Source: CAJXVY01 sp031580995 (GTDB lineage Bacteria; Actinomycetota; Actinomycetes; Actinomycetales; Microbacteriaceae). Taken from it: a DNA stretch of 15,767 nt. The notes below the pieces were generated by a model, which saw only the letters and a program-made list of their open reading frames with translations, had not been told where the DNA came from and ran no database searches. The DNA is taken from the NCBI GenBank assembly GCA_031580995.1, contig JAVLCC010000019.1, positions 1 to 15,767 of the forward strand, read 5' to 3'. The position numbers were made by a program, and so were the translations under genes. Positions 7,446 to 14,478 of this stretch are shown in pieces; positions within the stretch are counted from its first letter, which is position 1; each line of letters begins with the position of its first letter.

Positions 7446-8342
7446 CTACCCCCGAGAGCGCGGGTGAGCCTCCAAATAAGCCTGTCTTAGCGAGTCGATT
7501 GTGACAAGCGTGTAGACCTGAGTTGTGGAAACGCTGGAATGACCCAACAGCTCCTGCACGACTCGGATATCAGCACCACCTTCCAGCAAGTGTGTCGCAA
7601 ATGAATGTCTAAGGGTGTGCGGGGAGACTTCTAGTTGAGCAACCTCGCTGGCTTTAGCTATCAACTGCCAAATTGATTGCCTTGATAATCTTCCTCCTCG
7701 TTGATTCAAAAAAAGTGCGGGAGTAGGTTTTGCGATCAAACCCGGCCTCACTCGACTCAGATAAGAACTGACTGCCTGCTCGGCAAATGAACCTATTGGA
7801 ACGACTCTTTCTTTATCGCCTTTTCCTCTGAGTCTTAGTAATCCAGAGTCTCCGAAATCATCAACGTCTAGATCAACAACTTCGCTAACCCTGGCCCCGC
7901 AGGAATACATAAGCTCCAAAACAGCTCGGTCACGCAATTGAATTAGCTGGCCTGTTTCGGGCTCTAAAGAACCACTCGCATCCAAAAGTTTCTCAATATC
8001 GGCAATTGATATTGCCTTGGGAAGCCTCAGTCCCAGTTTTGGGCTTTTTACCAAGCTTGCGGGGTTTACATTGGCGTGACCTTCATCCAAAAGGTATTTA
8101 TGAAACCCTCTTATGGAGGCCAAGATTCGGGCTATTGATGAATTAGCCCTGCCGGAGGATTGCAATTTCGCTTGAAAGCTCAATATCTCACTACTTGAAA
8201 CTGAATTCGGGTCAGATTTGGACAAAGAGTTCAAATAATTCAAATACTCACCGATGTCTCTTCGATAGGCAGAGATGGTGTTGTTGCTCAGTCCTCGCTC
8301 AATCGCCAATTGACGAAAGTATTTTTCGGCGAGCTGCTCCAA
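7446..8342 (-). CDS. xerD: Tyrosine recombinase XerD
   Basis: XerD-type recombinases resolve chromosome dimers at dif sites, together with XerC and activated by FtsK. The 298-residue length is typical. The N-terminal SAM-like DNA-binding domain spans about 1-100. The catalytic domain keeps Arg151 (SCGARVSE), Lys174 (GKGDK), His242 and Arg245 (HTLRH), His268 (LLGHSS) and the nucleophile Tyr277 (TTQVYT). Nothing suggests a phage integrase: there is no adjacent att site and the gene lies inside a housekeeping run. The assigned start is TTG at 8342, with AAGGA about ten bases upstream and six bases after the pyrG stop. It stands beside parA, scpA and scpB, so recombination, positioning and condensation genes are grouped. 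Confidence 0.95.
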   Translation of the reverse strand: MEQLAEKYFRQLAIERGLSNNTISAYRRDIGEYLNYLNSLSKSDPNSVSSSEILSFQAKLQSSGRANSSIARILASIRGFHKYLLDEGHANVNPASLVKSPKLGLRLPKAISIADIEKLLDASGSLEPETGQLIQLRDRAVLELMYSCGARVSEVVDLDVDDFGDSGLLRLRGKGDKERVVPIGSFAEQAVSSYLSRVRPGLIAKPTPALFLNQRGGRLSRQSIWQLIAKASEVAQLEVSPHTLRHSFATHLLEGGADIRVVQELLGHSSVSTTQVYTLVTIDSLRQAYLEAHPRSRG

Positions 8343-8348
8343 ATTGTT

Positions 8349-10016
8349 CTATTCCTTGACCTCGAACAACAATTGCTCTTGCTGCCTTTTTAGGCCAGCC
8401 TCGATCAGACCTGCAAACAGCGGGTGTGCCCTGTCTGGCCTTGAGCGAAATTCGGGATGAGCCTGAGTGGCAACAAAATACGGGTGCTCATTTTTTGAAA
8501 GTTCAACAAATTCGACTAGCTTGCCATCTGGACTGGTGCCACTGAATACCAATCCGGCATCGGCTATTTGGTCTCTATAAAGATTATTCACCTCATAGCG
8601 GTGGCGGTGTCTTTCACTAACCTCGGTCAGGCCATAAACCTCGCTAATCAGCGACCCTGGCTGAAGCTTCGCCTCAAACATTCCAAGCCTCATGGTTCCA
8701 CCCAAATCGCCATCAGCTAAGACATCAACCTGTTCGGCCATAGTTGCAATCACTGGGTTTGGCGTTTCAGGATCGAACTCTGTTGAACTTGCCTGATCTA
8801 ATCCAGCTACGTTTCTGGCATATTCAATGACCATGCACTGAAGACCAAGACACAATCCCAAAGTTGGAATCTGTTGTTCCCGCGCATACCGAATCGCACC
8901 CAGCTTTCCTTCGATTCCCCTAATGCCAAAGCCTCCGGGAATGCAGATGGCATCCATCAAAGACAGCTTTTCTTTGGCACCTTCCAGATTCTCGCAATCA
9001 TCACTTGCAACCCAGTGAATGTTCACCTTGGTTCTATTGGCAAAACCTCCAGCTCTGATTGCTTCGGTGACGCTTAGATAGGCATCAGGCAGATCGACAT
9101 ATTTACCCACCAATGCGACATTCAATTCGTGTTTGGGGTTGTGAACTGAGTTCAACACTGGTTGCCAGTGGCTCCAATCGACCTCATCAGCTTCTAACTC
9201 CAATTTGTCGATGATGTAGGAATCAAGACCCTCATCGTGAATCACAACCGGAATGTCATAGATGCTTGTTGCATCGGCGGCATTAACAACCGCTGCCGGG
9301 TCAACATCGGACATCAAAGCAATTTTGCTTTTGATTGAATCAGGTAGCTCTCGGTCACTTCTGCAGACAATGGCATCGGGTTGAATACCAATTGAGCGAA
9401 GCATTGCTACTGAGTGCTGGGTTGGCTTTGTTTTTAGCTCGCCACTTGGACCAAGGTATGGAACCAAGCTCACGTGAACAAAAAACACATTGTCTCGTCC
9501 TACATCGTGTCTGACCTGACGAGCAGCCTCTAAAAATGGCTGTGATTCGATGTCTCCAACCGTTCCACCAATTTCAGTGATTATTACATCCGGCTTTGGA
9601 TCGTCATCAGCTTGCGCGCGCATTCGGCGCTTAATCTCATCCGTTATATGTGGAATCACCTGAACGGTGTCTCCCAGATAACCTCCGCTACGCTCTCTGG
9701 AAATTACCTCTGAATAAACCTGACCGGTGGTGACGTTTGCCTTTGCAGAGAGGTTTATATCCAAAAATCTTTCATAGTGACCAATGTCTAGATCCGTTTC
9801 AGCACCATCATCGGTGACAAAAACTTCCCCGTGTTGAAAAGGGTTCATTGTTCCTGGGTCAACATTTAGATAGGGGTCAAGTTTCTGCATCACTACATTT
9901 AGACCCCTAGCCCTCAAGAGGTTCCCTAAAGATGCGGCGGTCAAGCCTTTACCCAAAGAGGAGGCGACGCCGCCAGATACGAAGATATGTGAGGGAATCC
10001 CAGAGCTTTCTGCCAT
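8349..10016 (-). CDS. pyrG: CTP synthase
   Basis: PyrG aminates UTP to CTP using ATP and glutamine, the last step of pyrimidine nucleotide synthesis. The 555-residue protein has both expected halves. The synthetase domain begins HIFVSGGVASSLGKG (10-24). The glutamine amidotransferase domain (from about 298) has the oxyanion-loop GGFG at 361-364, nucleophile Cys389 in LGLCLG, and the His520/Glu522 pair in AHPEF. Its product CTP connects with the CMP kinase half of Cmk-Der further down the cluster. The ATG at 10016 has no Shine-Dalgarno sequence in the 44-base gap after recN. A -10-like hexamer eight bases upstream suggests it may also be made from a leaderless transcript. Confidence 0.98.
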   Translation of the reverse strand: MAESSGIPSHIFVSGGVASSLGKGLTAASLGNLLRARGLNVVMQKLDPYLNVDPGTMNPFQHGEVFVTDDGAETDLDIGHYERFLDINLSAKANVTTGQVYSEVISRERSGGYLGDTVQVIPHITDEIKRRMRAQADDDPKPDVIITEIGGTVGDIESQPFLEAARQVRHDVGRDNVFFVHVSLVPYLGPSGELKTKPTQHSVAMLRSIGIQPDAIVCRSDRELPDSIKSKIALMSDVDPAAVVNAADATSIYDIPVVIHDEGLDSYIIDKLELEADEVDWSHWQPVLNSVHNPKHELNVALVGKYVDLPDAYLSVTEAIRAGGFANRTKVNIHWVASDDCENLEGAKEKLSLMDAICIPGGFGIRGIEGKLGAIRYAREQQIPTLGLCLGLQCMVIEYARNVAGLDQASSTEFDPETPNPVIATMAEQVDVLADGDLGGTMRLGMFEAKLQPGSLISEVYGLTEVSERHRHRYEVNNLYRDQIADAGLVFSGTSPDGKLVEFVELSKNEHPYFVATQAHPEFRSRPDRAHPLFAGLIEAGLKRQQEQLLFEVKE

Positions 10017-10024
10017 GGAATTTC

Positions 10025-10030
10025 AATCTA
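10025..10030 (-). promoter_or_regulatory. Candidate -10 element of a leaderless pyrG promoter
   Basis: On the minus strand TAGATT, preceded by TGC as in an extended -10, ends eight bases before the pyrG ATG. That would place transcription start at or next to the A of ATG. Actinobacteria often use leaderless messages with a TAnnnT box at this spacing. The gap is the widest in the cluster and lacks a ribosome-binding site. No convincing -35 is seen (TCGATT at 17 bases is poor). Confidence 0.4.
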
Positions 10031-10060
10031 GCACCTGAAGTGACCACAATCGAGCAACAC

Positions 10061-11734
10061 TCAGTTATTTTTTGCAAGCTCCAGTAATTCTTTTGCGTGG
10101 GTGATTGCAGAGTCGCTTGATTGCAGGCCTGAGAGCATTCTTGCCAATTCACTCTCTCTCAAACTATCTTGAACCGGTTGCACATCACTTTCAACGAAAC
10201 CCTGCCCACTGGCTTTTTGCACAACCAGGTGGTTATCCGCAAAAGCTGCCACCTGAGCCAGGTGAGTAACCACTACAACCTGGCATTTTTGACTGAGCCT
10301 TTGAAGTCTGCGACCTATTTCAATTGCACTTGACCCGCCCACTCCACTGTCAACTTCATCAAAAATCATCGTCGGCGTTGGCGATTTGCCGGCGAGCACA
10401 ACCTCAATAGCCAACATGATTCGACTGAGCTCCCCGCCACTTGCTGATTTAGCTATTGGTCTCGGCGTTGCCCCCTGATAGCCAGCCATCAAAATCGAAA
10501 CCCTGTCAGATCCATCGGGTCCAAACTCTGACTGCTCGATTTCAACCACCAGTTTGCTATTGGGCATAGCCAAACCCGACAACTCCTGATTGACCTCAGT
10601 GGATAACCCTTGGGCAGCCAGTTTTCTCTGATCGGTTAATTTCTGAGAGGCAACCGAAAGCTGAGACTCTATAGCCCCTAGATGCTGCTCGAGTTTTTCA
10701 ATCTGTTCATCCCCGTCTTGTAAATCCAGTAATTCATTCGCCCATACCTGACTCCTGCTGATCAGCTCCTGCAGGGTTCCACCGAATTTACGCTCCAAGG
10801 CGACAAGTTTTGACTTTCTCTCATTGAGTCTGTCAAGTTCCCCCGGCTCGGCATCCAGATTTGAAAGTGCACTGGACATCTCAACCGATAACTCGGAGGC
10901 CAAAACTAAGATTTCATTCGCACGCTCTGCCATTGATGACAATTGAGAGTCTTTATTTGCAATACTCTCTAAATTTCTTCTGACCTGATTCAAAAACTGT
11001 TCAACATCGGGAGCATCTCCGCCAGCTGTTATTAGCCCATGGGAATCAGAGAGTGCATTTCTGATTACCTCCACGTTTTCTAAGCGATTTAGTCTCTCGC
11101 TGATCGAGTCAAGCTCCTCTGGCTCGGGTTGCAGCTGGTCCATTTCGGTCAAAAACTCATTGATCTCTTGAATCCTGCGATCACGGTCTTTTGAAGACTG
11201 CTCCAATCTTTCAAGCCTTGCTTTCGCATCCAGCCAGGATTTATAGACCTGCTGATAGCCATTTTTTATTTCCCTGAGGGTTTCCCCTCCATAGGTATCC
11301 AGAGCTTCTCGCTGAGTGCTGGATGAGCGAAGTCTGATTTGTTCACTCTGGCCGTGGATAACAACTAGATTTTCAGCAATATCGCTCAAGCTCCCCGCAG
11401 GGATGTTCGCTCCACCGATAATTGCTCGAGATTTCCCTTCGGAGGTCACGGTTCTAGTGATGATAAGGTCATCTTCTTGATCTGCGCCAAGCTGCTCTAG
11501 TTGAGGGCGAATGGATTCTGGGAGGTCCTCCCAAATTCCACTTACGCGCAATTGCTGATTGCCCTCTCTTACCTTTGAGCTATCTGCCCTGGCCCCAAGC
11601 ATCAGCTGCAAAGCGGTCAACAGCATGGTTTTTCCAGCACCTGTTTCACCACTAATCACGTTTAGCCCAGGGGTCAGCTGCAGTTCAGAGTGGCTTATAA
11701 CCCCAAGATTAGAAATAGATATGGTGCGAATCAA
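10061..11734 (-). CDS. recN: DNA repair ATPase RecN
   Basis: RecN is an SMC-like ATPase recruited to double-strand breaks. The 557-residue protein has the split ABC layout. An N-terminal Walker A GETGAGKT lies at 29-36, a long coiled-coil-forming middle runs about 150-380 (charged, with LERLEQ and ISERLNRLEN heptad-like runs), and the C-terminal signature ASGGELSR at 431-438 is followed by Walker B TMIFDEVDSGVGG at 455-467 and a switch TH at 490-491. The length is normal. The start is TTG at 11734, overlapping the nadK stop as TTGA; AGGGG lies about nine bases upstream and no ATG is available nearby. The nadK-recN pairing is usual in actinobacteria. It is followed by the 44-base gap before pyrG. 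Confidence 0.96.
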   Translation of the reverse strand: MIRTISISNLGVISHSELQLTPGLNVISGETGAGKTMLLTALQLMLGARADSSKVREGNQQLRVSGIWEDLPESIRPQLEQLGADQEDDLIITRTVTSEGKSRAIIGGANIPAGSLSDIAENLVVIHGQSEQIRLRSSSTQREALDTYGGETLREIKNGYQQVYKSWLDAKARLERLEQSSKDRDRRIQEINEFLTEMDQLQPEPEELDSISERLNRLENVEVIRNALSDSHGLITAGGDAPDVEQFLNQVRRNLESIANKDSQLSSMAERANEILVLASELSVEMSSALSNLDAEPGELDRLNERKSKLVALERKFGGTLQELISRSQVWANELLDLQDGDEQIEKLEQHLGAIESQLSVASQKLTDQRKLAAQGLSTEVNQELSGLAMPNSKLVVEIEQSEFGPDGSDRVSILMAGYQGATPRPIAKSASGGELSRIMLAIEVVLAGKSPTPTMIFDEVDSGVGGSSAIEIGRRLQRLSQKCQVVVVTHLAQVAAFADNHLVVQKASGQGFVESDVQPVQDSLRESELARMLSGLQSSDSAITHAKELLELAKNN

Positions 11735-12612
11735 TGATCCGGACCCCTCCAGCCCGCGACCGGCAGGTTGAATTTCTTTACTAACCGATCAGAAAAAGGT
11801 CTGTCCTCAAAAACTGCCAGCTCGACTGGAGTTGCGGATTTAAACACTTCAACTCGGCTTCCGGGGGTGAGTTCAAAAGTTCTTCTGCCATCGCAAAAAA
11901 TCACTCCATGGCCACTGTTTCTCTCCAAAACCTCAACTGCCAACCGGCTTTTTCTATCAACCACCATCGGTCTTGAGAAAAGTGCGTGGGCACTCAGTGG
12001 CACAACAATCAGTGCCTCCACATCGGGCCAAACAATGGGCCCACCAGCACTGAAGTTATAAGCGGTGGAACCAGTTGGGGTGCTGAAGACAACCCCATCG
12101 CAACCAAAACTGCTAATAGGTCGACTATCTACCTCTAAGGCAACTTCTAGCATTCTCTCTCTGGAAGATTTCTCTAAGGCAACGTCATTTAGAGCCCATG
12201 AAGAAAATACCTTTTCCTTACCTTGCCAAACCTCTACCTCTAAAGCCATGCGAGATGATGTTGAGTAATCACTTGCAGCAATGCGAGAGATAATCTCTGG
12301 CATGTCCTCAATCTCCCCCTCGGCCATAAAACCAACATGACCCAGATTCAATCCCAGGATAGGTACTTTATGTCCCCTGAGGCTCTCAGCTGCGCGAAGG
12401 ATTGTTCCATCTCCGCCCAAAACTAAGCCAAGCTCAATCTCTTGATTTGTGTAAACATCAACCTCAGAACCCGTTTTCGTCATCTCTGAGAAATCCTCTT
12501 CGATTGAAACAGGATTCAACCCGTGTTCTCTCAAAAGTTCAACGGCCCGCCAAAAAGCATCAATTGCAGAATCTCTGGAAGCATTGGTCACCAACAAGAT
12601 ATTTCTGGTCAT
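11731..12612 (-). CDS. nadK: NAD kinase
   Basis: NadK phosphorylates NAD to NADP with ATP (or polyphosphate in some actinobacteria). The 293-residue protein shows the family motif GGDGT at 66-70, LGLNLGHVGF (86-95), the ND pair at 142-143, CDG at 171-173 and the NAD-binding run STPTGSTAYNFSAGGP (177-192). The length is in the normal range. The ATG directly abuts the tlyA stop (TAG then ATG) and has AGGGG seven bases upstream, a good ribosome site. It overlaps recN by four bases. The tlyA-nadK-recN order is a conserved actinobacterial string, so co-transcription is expected. Confidence 0.97.
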   Translation of the reverse strand: MTRNILLVTNASRDSAIDAFWRAVELLREHGLNPVSIEEDFSEMTKTGSEVDVYTNQEIELGLVLGGDGTILRAAESLRGHKVPILGLNLGHVGFMAEGEIEDMPEIISRIAASDYSTSSRMALEVEVWQGKEKVFSSWALNDVALEKSSRERMLEVALEVDSRPISSFGCDGVVFSTPTGSTAYNFSAGGPIVWPDVEALIVVPLSAHALFSRPMVVDRKSRLAVEVLERNSGHGVIFCDGRRTFELTPGSRVEVFKSATPVELAVFEDRPFSDRLVKKFNLPVAGWRGPDH

Positions 12613-13407
12613 CTAGTTTCCCCTCGCTAAGGCTTCAACACTTCCATCCCATTTCGGGAGTTTTTCATCACCTTTATTCAACCAGATTAGATACTCTTGG
12701 TTCCCAGTTGCTCCCTTGATTGGCGATTGCTCCAAACCTAGAACACTAAAGCCAAGTTTTTTGGATGCATCAATTACCTGATCTATGGATCTTTTTCGCT
12801 CACGCCAATCACTCACAACCCCAGATGCACTCAATGAGTGCTGACCAACTTCAAACTGGGGTTTTATCAATCCAATAAAATCAAGTCTTCCCGACAGGGA
12901 GTAAACGATCGGCAGAGCATGAGTAATTGAGATGAAACTCAAATCACAAACCACTAAAGATAATTTCCTGAATTCGTCATTTATCTCAATCAACTTTGAC
13001 TGCGAAAACTCTCTAATGTTCTGATTTGAAAGCTCAATCACTGCCGGATTATCGGCTATTGGCTTTGCTAGTTGGGCGGTTCCAACATCCAGCGCCAACA
13101 CTAACTTCGCCCCTCGTTGCAATAAGCAATCGCTAAAACCCCCGGTTGATGCACCGATGTCTAAACAAATCTTTCCCTCGGCGTTTAGTGAAAAACTCTC
13201 CAATGCGTGGTCGAGTTTGAATCCAGCCCTGGACACGAAGTTCTTTGCCTCTAAGACCACCAGGTTTTGTTCCGCAGATACTTTCAGCGAGGGCTTTAGA
13301 ACCTTGTTCCCATCAACTTCAACTATGCCCCTGGCAATAAGCTGTGCAGCCTGAGATCTTGAACTCGCTAAACCGAGCTCAAACAGCCTGCTGTCAATGC
13401 GAATCAT
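12613..13407 (-). CDS. tlyA: rRNA 2'-O-ribose methyltransferase TlyA
   Basis: TlyA transfers methyl from S-adenosylmethionine to cytidine 2'-hydroxyls of rRNA (23S C1920, and 16S C1409 in the longer type), which sets sensitivity to capreomycin in mycobacteria. From ATG 13407 the product is 264 residues: an S4 RNA-binding domain (about 1-55) and a Rossmann methyltransferase with LDIGASTGGFSDCLL (82-96). The putative catalytic tetrad is Lys64 (SRAGFKL), Asp155 (VCDLSFIS), Lys182 (IKPQFE) and Glu238 (NQEYL). ATG 13407 is preferred because family members begin a few residues before RIDSRLFELG. ATG 13422 and TTG 13437 extend the frame through the upstream small gene and are less likely. No start has a strong ribosome site, so coupling to the small gene, overlapped by 14 bases, is probable. 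Confidence 0.93.
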   Translation of the reverse strand: MIRIDSRLFELGLASSRSQAAQLIARGIVEVDGNKVLKPSLKVSAEQNLVVLEAKNFVSRAGFKLDHALESFSLNAEGKICLDIGASTGGFSDCLLQRGAKLVLALDVGTAQLAKPIADNPAVIELSNQNIREFSQSKLIEINDEFRKLSLVVCDLSFISITHALPIVYSLSGRLDFIGLIKPQFEVGQHSLSASGVVSDWRERKRSIDQVIDASKKLGFSVLGLEQSPIKGATGNQEYLIWLNKGDEKLPKWDGSVEALARGN

Positions 13408-13507
13408 TGGATTCAATTTCATCCAGAGCTTTTTCAATCAACGCGGGTCTCTCTTCAATTCCGGCTGACTCGATTTCACTGATCAATTGCTCAAACTCTT
13501 TTTCCAA
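13394..13507 (-). CDS. Small conserved-position acidic protein upstream of tlyA
   Basis: A 37-residue open frame fills the junction between the HAD phosphatase and tlyA. It starts with TTG at 13507, with GGGAG five bases upstream, and stops with TGA at 13394-13396 inside tlyA. It begins two bases after the HAD stop and overlaps tlyA by 14 bases. The product is strongly acidic (12 Asp/Glu against 3 Lys/Arg), with hydrophobic residues spaced as in amphipathic helices (Phe5, Leu8, Ile9, Ile12; then Leu23, Ile24, Leu28, Ile31) on either side of a Gly-Ile turn. From memory, a small hypothetical protein (Rv1693, about 58 residues) sits at the same spot in M. tuberculosis. Function is unknown; translation feeding ribosomes to tlyA is one possible role. 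Confidence 0.7.
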   Translation of the reverse strand: MEKEFEQLISEIESAGIEERPALIEKALDEIESNDSH

Positions 13508-13509
13508 AA

Positions 13510-14478
13510 TTACTCCCAATAGAGATCATGCTGGACATCCAGGCCATAAATGGCAGTCTCACTCTCCCAGACTACAGAGCAGGCAGCCCGCAAAACCTCA
13601 ATTCGTGATCCGCTGTTTATAAGTCGCACTTTATTTCCCAAAAGCTCCACCTGAGCAGATCCTGATTTATACCCATATTTAGTCTTTTTTGGTGGTTTAT
13701 GTTTTTCCAATATCTCGCTGATGCTTTCCAGCAAATATGTTGGCCTGCTCCCTTTGGTAGCACTAATGGTTTCTTTGCCAGTGGCAATTCCTGTGAAAAC
13801 AAGTGCCGAATCAATCTCTGCATTATTTGCTCCCAGGATGTCGGTATCAATCCGATCTCCAATAAACAAAGGCGTTTTCATACCAAGTTGTTTTTTAGCA
13901 GTATCAAAAATCTTTCGTGCGGGCTTTCCTGCAAACTCTGGAAGATGTCCAACTGCTGTGTGAACTGCACTGACCAAGGTTCCGTTTCCTGGGGCTATTC
14001 CTCGTTCAAGTGGAATGGTCCAATCCTGATTGGTGGCTAGCCATAATGCGCCGTTATTTATTGCATAACTCGCCTCCGCTAAATCCTTCCAACCAATATC
14101 AGGAGAAAAACCTTGAATCACTGCATCGGGTTTGTCATCAGAGCTTGAAACAACTTCAAATCCATATTCCCTGACAGCTTCAACAAGACCATCCCCACCA
14201 ATGACCAAAACCTTGCCGGTGATTTGCTCACTGAGCATCTCGGCTGCTGCCATTGCAGATGAAATAACTTGCGATGCATCCAGTTCTAGCCCAAAGTCTC
14301 TTAGTTGCTCAGCTATCTGAGCTTGAGTTCTGGAGGCGTTATTGGTGACGTAACCAATGGGCATCTTGGGTGATAATTTGCCAATGGTTTCAATAGCATC
14401 CGCTATTGGTTGCTTACCCCGATAGACAACTCCATCTAGGTCTAGAAGCAATCCGTCATATTTATCAATCAGTTTCAT
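13510..14478 (-). CDS. HAD-IIA family phosphatase, glycerol-3-phosphate phosphatase-like
   Basis: This is a 322-residue cytosolic HAD phosphatase of the NagD/p-nitrophenylphosphatase type. The nucleophile motif DLDGVVY (13-19, Asp13 and Asp15), motif II Thr45-Asn46 in VTNNAS, Lys185 in FAGKPARK and motif IV GDRIDTD (207-213, Asp208 and Asp212) are intact. The large C2-type cap lies between motifs II and III. After residue about 262 a further 60-residue segment follows. In the mycobacterial homologue at the same locus (Rv1692, reported as a glycerol 3-phosphate phosphatase) the C-terminus carries a small GNAT-like domain, and this segment probably corresponds to it. The substrate is inferred from synteny. 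The ATG overlaps the TPR gene stop as ATGA. Confidence 0.9.
   Translation of the reverse strand: MKLIDKYDGLLLDLDGVVYRGKQPIADAIETIGKLSPKMPIGYVTNNASRTQAQIAEQLRDFGLELDASQVISSAMAAAEMLSEQITGKVLVIGGDGLVEAVREYGFEVVSSSDDKPDAVIQGFSPDIGWKDLAEASYAINNGALWLATNQDWTIPLERGIAPGNGTLVSAVHTAVGHLPEFAGKPARKIFDTAKKQLGMKTPLFIGDRIDTDILGANNAEIDSALVFTGIATGKETISATKGSRPTYLLESISEILEKHKPPKKTKYGYKSGSAQVELLGNKVRLINSGSRIEVLRAACSVVWESETAIYGLDVQHDLYWE

Noticed and set aside
7446..8342. A phage or integron integrase instead of XerD
   Set aside because: The protein has normal XerD length and motifs, lies in a conserved housekeeping order, and no att-like repeats or cargo genes flank it.
13699..14040. A 113-codon plus-strand frame opposite the HAD gene
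   Set aside because: The composition is unlike a real protein and the HAD catalytic motifs occupy the minus strand throughout this region.
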